Source: Bacillus sp. sid0103 (lineage in GTDB: Bacteria > Bacillota > Bacilli > Bacillales_B > DSM-18226). From it: a stretch of 64,000 nt of DNA. A program made the position numbers and the translations under genes. The DNA is taken from NCBI RefSeq assembly GCF_019219025.1, contig NZ_JAHUWN010000019.1, positions 65,078-129,077 of the forward strand, read 5' to 3'. Under the pieces are notes generated by a model. That model had not been told where the DNA came from and ran no database searches. It worked only from the letters and a program-made list of their open reading frames with translations. Position 1 is the stretch's first letter. Each line of letters starts with the position of its first letter. Shown here one piece after another: positions 28,770-37,808 of the stretch.

Positions 28770-29581
28770 AAAACAATACAAATGAGTTGGTTTCTAATCG
28801 CCAATTAAAAAATAACACAAGCATCGGTCAAACAGTACGTAACTCGTTTACAATGGCCTATCGAGGTTTGTTGAAAATTCGTCGCACACCAGAACAATTG
28901 TTTGACGTTACACTTCAGCCCATCATTTTCACGCTGATGTTTACTTACATTTTTGGCGGGGCAATCTCTGGGAACGTACAGGACTATTTACCAGTCATCA
29001 TTCCAGGTATCCTCGTTCAAACGGTGATTTCAACCTCCATTGTCACTGGGGTCCAACTGCGTGAGGACATGGATAAAGGCGTGTTTGATCGATTTAAGTC
29101 TTTGCCGATTGCACGTATTGCTCCGTTAGCAGGAGCATTGTTGGCAGATAACATTCGGTATGCCATTGCCACTGTGCTTACTTTTGTTATGGGATACGTT
29201 ATGGGGTATAGACCTGATGGAGGTCTAGGTTATGTCGCAATCGCTGGACTACTTGTGATTGTGTGCTCTTGGGCAATTAGCTGGATTTTTGCCTTCTTCG
29301 GTGTGATTGCACGTACGGCTTCAAGCGTACAAGGAATCTCGATGCTAGTGCTGTTCCCACTTACTTTTCTTTCTAATGCTTTTGTTCCAGTTGAGACCAT
29401 GCCTAATTGGCTTCAGTGGTTCGTGAAGTTCAACCCGGTTTCCCATCTTGTGACAGCAGTCAGAGAGCTTGCCAATTCTGGAACCATTGGAACGGATTTC
29501 GGCATCTCTCTCATTGGGGCTGCTGTCATTGTATTGATCTTTGCACCTATCACAGTACGTGCATATATGCGCCGAGCATAG
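28766..29581 (+). CDS. ABC-2 exporter permease, DrrB family
   Basis: A 271-residue membrane protein with six predicted helices after a roughly 50-residue cytosolic N-terminus (RTPEQLFDVTLQPIIFTLMFTYIFGG). The block FLSNAFVPVETMPNWLQWFVKFNPVSHLV is characteristic of ABC-2/DrrB permeases. Its start overlaps the ATPase gene by 4 bp, so the two form one transporter. It is followed by a terminator about 115 bases downstream. Confidence 0.88.
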   Translation: MKNNTNELVSNRQLKNNTSIGQTVRNSFTMAYRGLLKIRRTPEQLFDVTLQPIIFTLMFTYIFGGAISGNVQDYLPVIIPGILVQTVISTSIVTGVQLREDMDKGVFDRFKSLPIARIAPLAGALLADNIRYAIATVLTFVMGYVMGYRPDGGLGYVAIAGLLVIVCSWAISWIFAFFGVIARTASSVQGISMLVLFPLTFLSNAFVPVETMPNWLQWFVKFNPVSHLVTAVRELANSGTIGTDFGISLIGAAVIVLIFAPITVRAYMRRA

Positions 29582-29697
29582 ACATGTTTATTCGTTAGAT
29601 TTAATGAAAAGGATCACAGCAACATGCCATAGAAGAAAGTAAAGTAGGTTAGAATATTTAATTTAAATCAAGACATTAGAATAATATCTCTGTTAAC

Positions 29698-29729
29698 AAA
29701 AAGGTTTCGCTCCCCGTGAAGCCTTTTTG
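29698..29729 (+). terminator. Terminator downstream of the DrrAB-like genes
   Basis: AAAAAGGTTTC pairs with GAAGCCTTTTT (one G-T pair) around a short loop. Confidence 0.8.
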
Positions 29730-30047
29730 ATTTGCTTTAAGTTCCTTTAGAGCAATACTAAAATGCGTAATGGTGCTAGTGTTCTTGCTTAAAAGCGGTC
29801 TACGAAAACTGGCTGCTTTTTTATTTGTGTTTCTGTTTTGACTAAATTTAGCCACAGCAGTCCAGTGAGGGAAGTCATTCATGTAAGGCGGCCCAATCTG
29901 GATTATGAATAAGAATTGAGACTGTGTGCTCATAATAAATGAAGAACCAGGTGTATCCGAATCTTGATCAGTTGAATCAGTAATAGCCATCTCTTGTTCC
30001 AACGTAATAACATAAATAATATTATAAATAATTTATAATAAAAATGG
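29730..30047. other. Intergenic gap without a supported gene
   Basis: The minus strand is open between 30002 and 29676, but that frame begins with TTG, lacks a ribosome binding site, overlaps the preceding terminator and resembles no family. Otherwise AT-rich DNA leading to the phaQ promoter. Confidence 0.5.
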
Positions 30048-30080
30048 TTGACATAATATTCCTGTAGGTGTAAATTACAC
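30048..30080 (+). promoter_or_regulatory. phaQ promoter with overlapping palindromic operator
   Basis: TTGACA (30048-30053), 17 bases, then TAAATT (30071-30076). The perfect palindrome GTGTAA-A-TTACAC (30068-30080) covers the -10 box. PadR-type regulators such as PhaQ bind inverted repeats ending in GTGT/ACAC, so autorepression is likely. Confidence 0.7.
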
Positions 30081-30107
30081 ATATAGAAGAACTAAGGAGA
30101 TAATCCC

Positions 30108-30554
30108 ATGGCAAAAGATAGCGCCAATCAAACCATTCAACCATCAAAGAGTTTTGTTCTGCCTTTTATATTATTAAATCTTAGTAAAATGTCACTTCAT
30201 GGATACGAGCTATTTCAAAAGCTTGAAACATTTGGGTTTAATACGATTGATCAAGGAAACTTATATCGGCTCCTTCGTCAGATTGAAAAGGAAAACCTTG
30301 TTTCATCTGAATGGGATACTACTGGAAATGGTCCTGCAAAGAGACGTTACACAATCACGGAGGTAGGCGTTACATACTTAAAGGGATATGCAAATCAATT
30401 AGAAACCTACCAATCAATGTTAGATCAATTCTTCACAATGTATTCTAATTTACTAGAGCTCTATATCCCTTCAATTAAAAGGAAGGATCCAATAGAGAAA
30501 GGCACCAATGACAAGAGGAGGAATGAAAATGAATACACCGACAAAAAAAAGTGA
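30108..30554 (+). CDS. phaQ: PadR-family regulator, PhaQ-like
   Basis: A 148-residue winged-helix PadR protein. The segment LSKMSLHGYELFQKLETFGF followed by GNLYRLLRQIEKENLVSSEWDTTGNGPAKRRYTIT is the PadR DNA-binding signature, and a C-terminal dimerisation helix follows. In Bacillus PHA gene clusters PhaQ is a PadR-like repressor of its own transcript and of the phasin PhaP. Here the next gene, overlapping by 26 bp, is phasin-like, which supports the assignment. AAGGAGAT precedes the ATG. Confidence 0.85.
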   Translation: MAKDSANQTIQPSKSFVLPFILLNLSKMSLHGYELFQKLETFGFNTIDQGNLYRLLRQIEKENLVSSEWDTTGNGPAKRRYTITEVGVTYLKGYANQLETYQSMLDQFFTMYSNLLELYIPSIKRKDPIEKGTNDKRRNENEYTDKKK

Positions 30555-31098
30555 GCAAGCAAAGAAAGCTGCTGAAGTTAAGGAAAAAGGATATCAAGTC
30601 ATGCCATTTGTAGACACATTATGGAATCAATTCGAGCTATCGTTAGATTGGGCAAAGGAACTACAAGAAAGTGGAGAAGAAGCTTATCTAAAGACTGTAA
30701 AAGAAACGACTAAGTTCAATAAAGACTTTAGAAATTCTTTTTTAAATCTTTATCAAGAATCTAAAAAGACTAACAGTGAAATCGTTGATAGTGTAAGCGC
30801 CCTTAATAAAAAAAATGATGCCTTACAGATTGATTTTTCAGAGCTTACAGACCAATTTCGAGATGTATCTGATCGTGTAGAGAATCTAGCGTTAACTCCA
30901 ATTAAATTATCCTTCGATCTAATGGATCGATTTGATAATAGCCTTGTGGAAAATAGTGAGAATTATGTACACTATGTAAGAGAGCGTCGTAACGACTTGC
31001 TAAATGTTACAAGTGAATATGTAGAATTTGCAAAAAACAACCATAAAAACATCTTTTCCATGATCGAGCAAAGTGTAAAAGTACTTGTTAATAAATAA
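30529..31098 (+). CDS. phaP: Phasin-like protein, PhaP
   Basis: A 189-residue highly helical, charged protein without membrane segments, with long amphipathic coiled-coil-like helices (for example KETTKFNKDFRNSFLNLYQE). This fits granule-coating phasins. Start set at ATG 30529, seven bases after AGAGGAGG; the upstream ATG at 30523 is too close to that site. The gene begins inside phaQ and ends before a strong terminator. The synthase genes phaRBC are not in the window. Assignment rests on the PhaQ neighbour plus general character. Confidence 0.75.
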   Translation: MNTPTKKSEQAKKAAEVKEKGYQVMPFVDTLWNQFELSLDWAKELQESGEEAYLKTVKETTKFNKDFRNSFLNLYQESKKTNSEIVDSVSALNKKNDALQIDFSELTDQFRDVSDRVENLALTPIKLSFDLMDRFDNSLVENSENYVHYVRERRNDLLNVTSEYVEFAKNNHKNIFSMIEQSVKVLVNK

Positions 31099-31141
31099 TT
31101 AATAAGGATAAATCATTAAGATTCATCCTTAAAAATAGTAA

Positions 31142-31174
31142 AGAGACAATCGTTCGGGCGATTGTCTCTTTTTT
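31142..31174 (+). terminator. Terminator of phaQP
   Basis: AGAGACAATCG and CGATTGTCTCT pair perfectly around TTCGGG and are followed by T6. Confidence 0.95.
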
Positions 31175-31310
31175 AAATTCAAAATCTATTACTTGGATTA
31201 TAGTTTAAAAAAATTTTTAATTATCTACCAGAAAATAGGAAGGCACAGATTTCAGCTACAATGGTATTTTAATTTTAACGATAGATAAGCGACCGATTTC
31301 TTCAATCTAG

Positions 31311-31370
31311 AAAATGAACAATTGTAATAAATGCTGATCTATCAGTCATTTTATAATTGTTCATTTTTTA
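31311..31370. terminator. Long imperfect hairpin, terminator-like
   Basis: AAAATGAACAATT pairs with AATTGTTCATTTTTT at the base, with further pairing toward a CTGAT/ATCAG tip. No gene lies directly upstream, so its role is unclear. Confidence 0.5.
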
Positions 31371-31480
31371 TTTTATATAGCAAATTTTATTTATGCGCCA
31401 AACTAAGTATCCTTTGTTTAAAGGTGGGAAAAATAAAGAAGCGAAAACAAGATTTTCCAATTTACAAACAAATACTCGCA

Positions 31481-31509
31481 TGAATGTCAAAAAAATGATG
31501 ATTATAATG
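31481..31509 (+). promoter_or_regulatory. Possible forespore sigma-G promoter of the germination operon
   Basis: TGAATG, 16 bases, then TATAATG, ending about 37 bp before the first ger start codon. The -35 fits the sigma-G TGAATA pattern; the -10 is less typical. Ger receptor operons are normally sigma-G dependent. Confidence 0.35.
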
Positions 31510-31546
31510 CCTATTGAAAATGATTTTGTTATATAGGAGATTGATC

Positions 31547-33133
31547 ATGGATTTGTATAAAAAAATGTTAATAAAGAAGATGAAGAAAGGAAGGTCTCAT
31601 GGTCCTGATCAAAATCAAGGAATGGATTCTCAGTCTCACTCAAAACATGATTCTCTAACGATGAGTCTAGAGACAAATTTACATATTATCCAATCCATTT
31701 ATACTAAATGCCCCGATGTCTTTTTTCGCTTGTTTTTAATTGGCGGAAGAACAAAAGCCGTCCTTATTTATATTGAGGGTCTATCTAATACTGAAGAAAT
31801 TGATAAAAGCGTACTTTCACCGCTGATGCAGCAAACAACAGCTGATAACTTGAATATGAATACGATATTTGAACAGAATTTAACGGTCTCTAATATAAAA
31901 GAGATCCGATCGTTTTCTGAAGTGATTGAGCAAATTTCATCAGGCAATCCTGTGATTCTCATCGATCAACAATCCTTTGGCGTTTCTGTGGGATTGGCTA
32001 AGTGGGAGAAGCGATCGATTGAAGAACCGCTGTCCGAAGCCGTCGTTCGTGGTCCTCGTGAAGGATTCACTGAAACTTTGACGGTTAACACTTCATTATT
32101 AAGAAGAAAAATTAAAAGTCCCAGTCTTAAAATCACCTCCATGAAAATCGGCCGACACACCCAGACTCAAGTCATGATTGCTTATATGGAGGGCATTGCC
32201 GATCCTACCCTAGTGGAGGAGATAAATAACCGGCTACAGCGTATTGATATCGACGGTATTTTAGAAAGCGCTTATATCGAAGAATTTATTGAAGATCATC
32301 CTTTTTCTCCCTTTCCACAAGTCTTAAATACAGAACGACCCGATGTGGCAACATCCAGTCTCCTTGAAGGGCGAGCAGTCATTTTAGTAGATGGAACTCC
32401 TTTTGTCATGATTGTTCCAACGACATTATTTTCCCTGCTTCAATCTCCAGAGGATTATTATCAGCGTTTTATGATCGGGACATTAATTCGATGGCTTCGA
32501 TATAGCTTTGTCATGATTGCATTACTGCTGCCCTCTATATATGTGGCGATTCTAACCTACCATCATGAGATGATCCCTACTAATCTGCTGCTCAGTATTG
32601 CAAAAACCAGGGAAGAAATTCCTTTTCCTGCTCTTGTCGAGGCGCTCATTATGGAAATCACTTTCGAAGTGCTTAGAGAAGCTGGAATTCGGCTACCCAA
32701 ACAAGTCGGATCAGCGGTCAGCATCGTTGGTGCATTAGTTATCGGACAAGCAGCCGTTTCTTCTGGACTTGCTTCAGCACCAATGGTTATGGTAGTGGCG
32801 ATTACAGGAATCGCATCCTTTGCCATACCTCGGTATAATGCTGCGATCGCAATCAGAATGCTGCGCTTTCCCATCATGTTGTTAGCAGGTACATTAGGTC
32901 TGCTCGGGATTATGCTTGGGATTATTGTCATCCTTATTCATTTGTGCACGATGCGTTCCTTTGGTGTGCCGTATTTGTCGCCAATAGGCCCGATGAAAGG
33001 TCCAGAATTGAAAGATGTACTGATAAGGGCACCATGGTGGTCACTTACTTCCCGACCACGCCTAACCGGGAATTATAACAAATATCGACAGGCCTCCGGA
33101 CAAAAACCGGATCCTACGAAAGGTACCGAGTAG
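31547..33133 (+). CDS. Spore germination protein, GerA-family A subunit
   Basis: A 528-residue inner-membrane germinant receptor subunit. The first half is soluble (DVFFRLFLIGGRTKAVLIYIEG... then NPVILIDQQ). The second half has membrane helices with the family text EREVPFPALVEALIME-like (here TREEIPFPALVEALIMEITF) and KQVGSAVSIVGALVIGQAAV. Start taken at ATG 31547, seven bases after ATAGGAGA; the upstream in-frame TTG has no ribosome binding site. It forms a receptor with the next three genes that triggers germination on nutrient binding. The ligand cannot be read from sequence. Confidence 0.93.
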   Translation: MDLYKKMLIKKMKKGRSHGPDQNQGMDSQSHSKHDSLTMSLETNLHIIQSIYTKCPDVFFRLFLIGGRTKAVLIYIEGLSNTEEIDKSVLSPLMQQTTADNLNMNTIFEQNLTVSNIKEIRSFSEVIEQISSGNPVILIDQQSFGVSVGLAKWEKRSIEEPLSEAVVRGPREGFTETLTVNTSLLRRKIKSPSLKITSMKIGRHTQTQVMIAYMEGIADPTLVEEINNRLQRIDIDGILESAYIEEFIEDHPFSPFPQVLNTERPDVATSSLLEGRAVILVDGTPFVMIVPTTLFSLLQSPEDYYQRFMIGTLIRWLRYSFVMIALLLPSIYVAILTYHHEMIPTNLLLSIAKTREEIPFPALVEALIMEITFEVLREAGIRLPKQVGSAVSIVGALVIGQAAVSSGLASAPMVMVVAITGIASFAIPRYNAAIAIRMLRFPIMLLAGTLGLLGIMLGIIVILIHLCTMRSFGVPYLSPIGPMKGPELKDVLIRAPWWSLTSRPRLTGNYNKYRQASGQKPDPTKGTE

Positions 33134-33146
33134 GAGTTGAAAAAAG

Positions 33147-34253
33147 ATGATTGAAAAGGGGAAAATATCGGCTGTTCAGATGGCCATTATCATGAACCCA
33201 ACTATTTTGGCAACCGCATTGCTATTAGTTCCAGCAGTTACAGCGAGACATGCAAAGCAAGATCTGTGGATATCACCTATTTGGGCATCCATCATTGGGT
33301 TAATAGTTGTTTATGTGGCCTTTCATTTAAACCGTTTATACCCTAAAGAAACCATCATTGAATACAGCGGTCATATCCTTGGCAAGATTCCAGGGAAGGT
33401 CTTAGGGTTTTTTTATCTATTTTTTTATTTGCATATCAATGGCATCATCATTCGAGAATATGGGGAGTTTGTTATCGGAACTTTTCTTATGCAAACTCCG
33501 ATGATTATTGTGATATCCGCTATGATTTTAGTCAGTGCCTTTGCCGTATACGGCGGAATCGAGGTCATCGCTAGAGCTGCTCAAATCATTGTACCAGTGG
33601 TAATCATTCTCTACCTATTAATTTCATTCATGCTTATGAAGGACTTGGAAGTTAAAAATATACTACCAATTATGGAGCATGGAATGAAGCCTTCCTTTAT
33701 GGGTTCTATCGTTCCTCAAAGTTGGTTTAGTGAATTTCTTCTCATTACCTTTATGCTGCCATATTTGAAGGACAGACAAAAAGGCTTCAAGTGGGGATTT
33801 ATTTCAATATGCAGCATTTTGTTTATTTTGGTTCTAGCGAATATATCCACGTATATGTTATTTGGAGGACTTACAGGTACTTTTACTTATCCAGTAATGG
33901 TTGCCGTCCGCTACATCAGTATTGCTGATTTTCTAGAACATTTGGAGGCAATTGTAATGGCCATCTGGGTCACTGGTGTATTTGTGAAAATAACCATATT
34001 CTTTTATGCCCTTGCTCTTGGAACAGCCCAGTGGCTTAATCTTTCCGATTATCGCCCAATCATATTGCCGATTGGCTTACTTTTAGTCATCTTTGGTTTA
34101 TGGACAGCACCCAATTTGCCAGAACTAGAACATTTTCTAAGTACGTCAGCTCCTTTTTACTTTTTAACCCTGCAGCTAGGCATTCCATGTGTTTTGCTTC
34201 TTATCGCTATGTTAAGAAAAAAAGTACAACAGAATAAGGGTGAAATAAAATGA
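33147..34253 (+). CDS. Spore germination protein, GerA-family B subunit
   Basis: A 368-residue integral membrane protein with about ten helices belonging to the APC-superfamily spore germination transporters (GerAB/GerBB/GerKB). The N-terminal text ISAVQMAIIMNPTILATALLLVPAVTARHAKQDLWISPI is characteristic. This subunit is thought to bind the nutrient germinant. It starts 13 bp after the A subunit and overlaps the C subunit by 4 bp. Confidence 0.92.
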   Translation: MIEKGKISAVQMAIIMNPTILATALLLVPAVTARHAKQDLWISPIWASIIGLIVVYVAFHLNRLYPKETIIEYSGHILGKIPGKVLGFFYLFFYLHINGIIIREYGEFVIGTFLMQTPMIIVISAMILVSAFAVYGGIEVIARAAQIIVPVVIILYLLISFMLMKDLEVKNILPIMEHGMKPSFMGSIVPQSWFSEFLLITFMLPYLKDRQKGFKWGFISICSILFILVLANISTYMLFGGLTGTFTYPVMVAVRYISIADFLEHLEAIVMAIWVTGVFVKITIFFYALALGTAQWLNLSDYRPIILPIGLLLVIFGLWTAPNLPELEHFLSTSAPFYFLTLQLGIPCVLLLIAMLRKKVQQNKGEIK

Positions 34254-35461
34254 ACTCTTCTTTCTTTTTATCGAATCGAAAAAGAATAATCTTTATATTC
34301 TCCTTAATTTTGACTGTTTTCTTTCTAGCTGGTTGCTGGGATCGAAGAGAAGTGAATGATTTGGCCATCATTACTGCTGCTGGTATCGATAAAAAAACAG
34401 ATAAGACGATTGAGTTAACCGCTCTTGTCTTTGTTCCAAAATCAGCAGGCGGGCAGCAGATGGGGGAAAGCGGTGGGGACGGCAGAGCAACAAAATTAGT
34501 GCGATCAGCAGAAGGGAATACAATTGCTGACGCGATGTCTAAGCTTCAGCAAGAATTCCCACGCAAGTTATTTTGGGGGCACGATGATGTGTTTATCATC
34601 GATAAGGAATTATCTAATGAGGATTTACGGCCGCATCTTGATTTTATCCTTCGTCATCCACAGCTTCGTGAACGTTCCCACGTATTTATTAGTCAGCAGA
34701 AAGTAAAAAAAATTCTGAGCCTTGAGCCCCCTTTAGAACGAAGTTTATCGGAAGTGCTCCGAGAATTAGCCGTTTTGAAAATTGGAATGGATATAACCGT
34801 GAAGGATTTGGCTCAAATGTTAATCAGTGATTCAAAAGCTGCTGCTGTGCCCTATATCAAAATATTGCCTCCTCAATCAGGTTTGGGAAAAAAACAAACC
34901 ATTGCCTATATTGTTGGTACAGCCGTGTTAAAAGAAGGAAAAATGGTTGGATATCTAGATGAGTCAGTGACAAGAGGAGTATTATGGCTAAGAAACGAAA
35001 TAAAATTAGCAGTTGTCACGCTAAAACCAAAGGATGCGCAAGGCTTCATATCGTTGAATTTGCGTAGCAGCCACTCCAAGCTGGTACCGAAAATAAAAAA
35101 TGGAAAATGGAAAATCACATTGAAAATAAATACTGAAGATGATATTATCCAAAACGCTACCAAATTAGACGTATTGAATCCTAAAGTGATCAAGACGCTA
35201 GAAAAAGACTTGGTAGAAAATATTGATCAGAGAGTGGAAATGGCGTTAAGCCTGGTTCAAAATGACATGAATGCCGATATTATTGGATTTGCAGATGCTT
35301 TTCATCGTGCCTATCCTGAAATTTATGAAAAACACAAGAACAAGTGGGACGATATTTTTCAAAATATTGAGGTAACGATTGAAACCAGAGCGAGGGTTCA
35401 TAGACCTGGTATGGTTACCACTCCCTCGGCAATTCCAAATGAAGAGGTGGAGAATGAGTGA
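34250..35461 (+). CDS. Spore germination lipoprotein, GerA-family C subunit
   Basis: A 403-residue lipoprotein. The signal peptide ends in FLAGC with Cys29 as the lipidation site, and CWDRREVNDLAIITAAGID is the usual GerAC N-terminal signature. The body keeps the three-domain GerAC layout. It is anchored in the spore inner membrane with the A and B subunits. It overlaps both neighbouring genes by 4 bp. Confidence 0.93.
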   Translation: MNSSFFLSNRKRIIFIFSLILTVFFLAGCWDRREVNDLAIITAAGIDKKTDKTIELTALVFVPKSAGGQQMGESGGDGRATKLVRSAEGNTIADAMSKLQQEFPRKLFWGHDDVFIIDKELSNEDLRPHLDFILRHPQLRERSHVFISQQKVKKILSLEPPLERSLSEVLRELAVLKIGMDITVKDLAQMLISDSKAAAVPYIKILPPQSGLGKKQTIAYIVGTAVLKEGKMVGYLDESVTRGVLWLRNEIKLAVVTLKPKDAQGFISLNLRSSHSKLVPKIKNGKWKITLKINTEDDIIQNATKLDVLNPKVIKTLEKDLVENIDQRVEMALSLVQNDMNADIIGFADAFHRAYPEIYEKHKNKWDDIFQNIEVTIETRARVHRPGMVTTPSAIPNEEVENE

Positions 35462-35685
35462 AATGGGGCATGTTCGCAGGGAATAGCATCATTGTAATAC
35501 TGATCGTTTTATTCGAATGGCCAAAAATGAAACCAAACCAGAAAAAGGAAAAAGCTGCCTTAGTTACCCTTTCTCTTTTAGGATTGCTCCTAGCTCAATT
35601 GTTGGTTTTTTTTCCAGATCTACCAGGTCCGACTCAGTTCATTGATCGTCTATTTAGACCGTTAGGAAAATTGCTCGAGGAATGA
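35458..35685 (+). CDS. Small germination receptor D-type subunit
   Basis: A 75-residue protein with two hydrophobic segments (IIVILIVLFEW and ALVTLSLLGLLLAQLLVFFP) separated by a charged KMKPNQKKEK loop. The size, two-helix layout and position match the D genes found with many GerA-type operons, whose products modulate receptor function. GTG start inside the end of the C gene (ATGAGTGA overlap), preceded by GAGGTGG; an in-frame ATG at 35470 is an alternative. Confidence 0.8.
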   Translation: MKWGMFAGNSIIVILIVLFEWPKMKPNQKKEKAALVTLSLLGLLLAQLLVFFPDLPGPTQFIDRLFRPLGKLLEE

Positions 35686-35734
35686 TTCGGGTGATGGCAG
35701 ACAGGCCCTGGTTGGAACAGATAAAAGGTCATTG

Positions 35735-36047
35735 ATCATGTCATCTCTCGACATACTTCTCGGGTATTTAGAAGGATAAACTTAGGAATGGAGTGCGCTG
35801 AGCCAATTTTTAATCAAACGTTTGGTTAGTTGCGAAAAGGCAGGGGGTTAATAGAATCATGGAAGTTTGCGAGAAACCCATCTGATTTTGTAAAAAGATG
35901 GGTTATTTCCTGCGGAATTTTCCAGCGAGTCTCGACAATCTTCTTGCTCTCTTTTTAGGTGAAGTTCTTATCCATCAGTACATGCAGTTGTTTCAATCAA
36001 ACGTTTGATTAGTATAGCCTATTTGGAATTTGGTCGAAAGTGTGTCG
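35735..36047 (+). repeat. Dispersed ~300-bp non-coding element, copy 1
   Basis: Shares long stretches with 39601-39899 and 53786-54119. Two CAAACGTTTG palindromes lie at 35815 and 35998, exactly 183 bp apart as in the other copies. An internal hairpin pairs AACCCATCT with AGATGGGTT (35875-35904), followed by ATTTCCTGCGGAATT. No ORF of note. It fills most of the gap between the ger operon and 36145. Confidence 0.85.
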
Positions 36048-36090
36048 GTACGTGACGGAAGAGGATAGTGATGGTTAGATGCCTAATCTG

Positions 36091-36128
36091 AGAAAAAGAA
36101 AAAAACCACGCTGTTGACCAGCATAGTT
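36091..36128 (-). terminator. Terminator of the small minus-strand gene
   Basis: On the minus strand AACTATGCTG pairs with CAGCGTGGTT (with G-U pairs) and is followed by a T run, 17 bases after the stop of the gene at 36145. Confidence 0.75.
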
Positions 36129-36144
36129 TTGATGGTTTTGGGCG

Positions 36145-36384
36145 TTATCCCGCAAACGCTTTCATCGATTTAAGTAAATCTTTGACCGCTTGTTTGGCAC
36201 TCTCTTTTTTACTTTTTTGAAATCCGGTTCCTGTTAAAGACTCATGGCATAGAAAGGAGTTGGTTGCAAAGCTTTTGTAACCGTTCGGAACGGTGAAAAT
36301 TTCTACTGTAATGGTCAATCTCTTGCCTGTGTAGATTTTAATAATCTCGACCTCGTCACATTTGATCTTTGTTACCACTCGCAT
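36145..36384 (-). CDS. 79-aa protein resembling a minimal dsRNA-binding fold
   Basis: A small soluble protein with an excellent GGAGGAGAGG site seven bases before ATG 36384 and its own terminator, so it is very probably real. Predicted order: two or three beta strands (LTITVEIFTVPNGYKSFAT), then GTGFQKSKKESAKQAVKDLL, which resembles the last strand and second helix of dsRNA-binding domains (GxG..SKKEAKQ.AA..L). The first dsRBD helix looks short or missing. The resemblance is by eye only; no family recognised with certainty. Confidence 0.75.
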   Translation of the reverse strand: MRVVTKIKCDEVEIIKIYTGKRLTITVEIFTVPNGYKSFATNSFLCHESLTGTGFQKSKKESAKQAVKDLLKSMKAFAG

Positions 36385-36502
36385 ATTCTAACCTCTCCTC
36401 CATAAAGGCTGCCGAATTCACTATACCTTTAAAAAGTATACGTTAAAAAACATCCCACTGAACAATTATGATGTGACAATAATCGAAAGTTTTTGTTGAT
36501 CA

Positions 36503-36530
36503 GGGGACGGTTCAGATGAGAACCGTCCCC
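36503..36530 (-). terminator. GGGGACGGTTC-type palindromic hairpin downstream of the MFS gene
   Basis: GGGGACGGTTC and GAACCGTCCCC form a perfect 11-bp hairpin starting 10 bases after the MFS stop. There is no strong T run. Related hairpins follow manA (46875) and the rocB-like gene (53727), so it belongs to a dispersed family placed at gene 3' ends. Confidence 0.6.
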
Positions 36531-36539
36531 GTGGAGTTT

Positions 36540-37745
36540 CTACTGCTTCGGTTTTTGTTGCCGAGCACCCAAAATAGTTAATAGGATCCCAACAATTGTT
36601 ACCAGTGATGCCACCCACGGAACAGCCGGAAGGCCGCCGCCGATTTCCATATCAATCACGACTCCCCCGATATAGGCACCAAGCGCATTACCAAGGTTGA
36701 AGGCAGCGATGTTTAATGTAGACGCTAAGGTAGGTGCCTCTTTAGCGGTATTCAGCATGTGCAGCTGCAATCCAGGAACTGTTCCAAATGCGGCAATCCC
36801 AAATAAAAATATTGTTACCAGCGTCAATAGTTTAGATTGATCGGTTAGGCTGAAGAGAGCCAGGACAATCGCTAACAGGATAAGAATTCCAATTAGTGAC
36901 GGCAGTAACTTTCTATCAGCCCATCTTCCTCCATAAATATTCCCGATAGTAATACCGACACCGAATAATACGAGAATGTATGAAACCGATTTTGGTGAGA
37001 ATCCTGTGATATCTACCAAAATGGGAGTGATGTACGTAAAGGCAGTAAAGACTCCTCCAAAACCAAATACCGTCATCAAGAGTGCGACATGAACCGTTGG
37101 TCGCCGTAAAACCCCGAGCTCCTGGCGTAAACTAGAGGCGGACATTTTCACTTTTGGTACCATTAGAGCGATTCCAACCAGAGCGATAATACCAATGATG
37201 GTAATCGACCAAAATGTTGATCGCCAGCCATATGCCTGTCCTAGGAATGTCCCAATGGGAACGCCTAAAATATTGGCTAACGTTAACCCGGTAAACATAA
37301 TCGCTATCGCCCCTGCACGTTTTTCTTTCGGAACCAGTTCTGCGGCGATCACTGAACCTACTCCAAAGAAAGAACCGTGGGTTAATGCTGCCAAGATGCG
37401 CGCCACCATTAAAATAGAATAATTAGGTGCTAGAGCCGCTAACGCGTTCCCTGAAATGAAAAGGATCATAAGGAAAAGTAAAAGTTGCTTCCGTTTCATT
37501 TTATGAGTGGCTACGGTGATGATGGGAGCGCCGATTGCAACTCCTAACGCATATCCAGTAACAAGCATACCAGCCATGGGGATGGAGACGTGCAGGCTAG
37601 AAGCCACATCTGGGAGTAATCCCATAATGATAAACTCAGTTAAACCAATGGCAAATGCACCTAGAGTAAGGGCATATAGAGCTACTGTTGAGCTATTGGA
37701 TGTTGAAGCATTTGTTGTATTGTGGCTAATGTTCATTAAGCCCAT
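36540..37745 (-). CDS. MFS exporter, DHA1 (AraJ/YdhP/NepI-like)
   Basis: A 401-residue carrier with twelve helices. The family signature GYALGVAIGAPI lies after helix 2, and FGVGSVIAAELVPKEKRAGAIAIMFTGLTLANILGVPIGT covers the helix 4-5 region, typical of arabinose/purine-nucleoside efflux carriers. Start placed at ATG 37745, where AAAGGAGGG lies just upstream; the frame extends 13 codons further without a ribosome binding site. It follows the PfpI-like gene by about 60 bp on the same strand. Substrate unknown. Confidence 0.85.
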   Translation of the reverse strand: MGLMNISHNTTNASTSNSSTVALYALTLGAFAIGLTEFIIMGLLPDVASSLHVSIPMAGMLVTGYALGVAIGAPIITVATHKMKRKQLLLFLMILFISGNALAALAPNYSILMVARILAALTHGSFFGVGSVIAAELVPKEKRAGAIAIMFTGLTLANILGVPIGTFLGQAYGWRSTFWSITIIGIIALVGIALMVPKVKMSASSLRQELGVLRRPTVHVALLMTVFGFGGVFTAFTYITPILVDITGFSPKSVSYILVLFGVGITIGNIYGGRWADRKLLPSLIGILILLAIVLALFSLTDQSKLLTLVTIFLFGIAAFGTVPGLQLHMLNTAKEAPTLASTLNIAAFNLGNALGAYIGGVVIDMEIGGGLPAVPWVASLVTIVGILLTILGARQQKPKQ

Positions 37746-37808
37746 TTGGAACCCTCCTTTTCTAATAGAGAAGGAGACTGACATTTCCTCTATCAGTCTC
37801 CCTATTTA

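Noticed and set aside
29676..30002. Minus-strand 108-aa ORF between the DrrB-like and phaQ genes
   Set aside because: TTG start without ribosome site, no family resemblance, overlaps a terminator.
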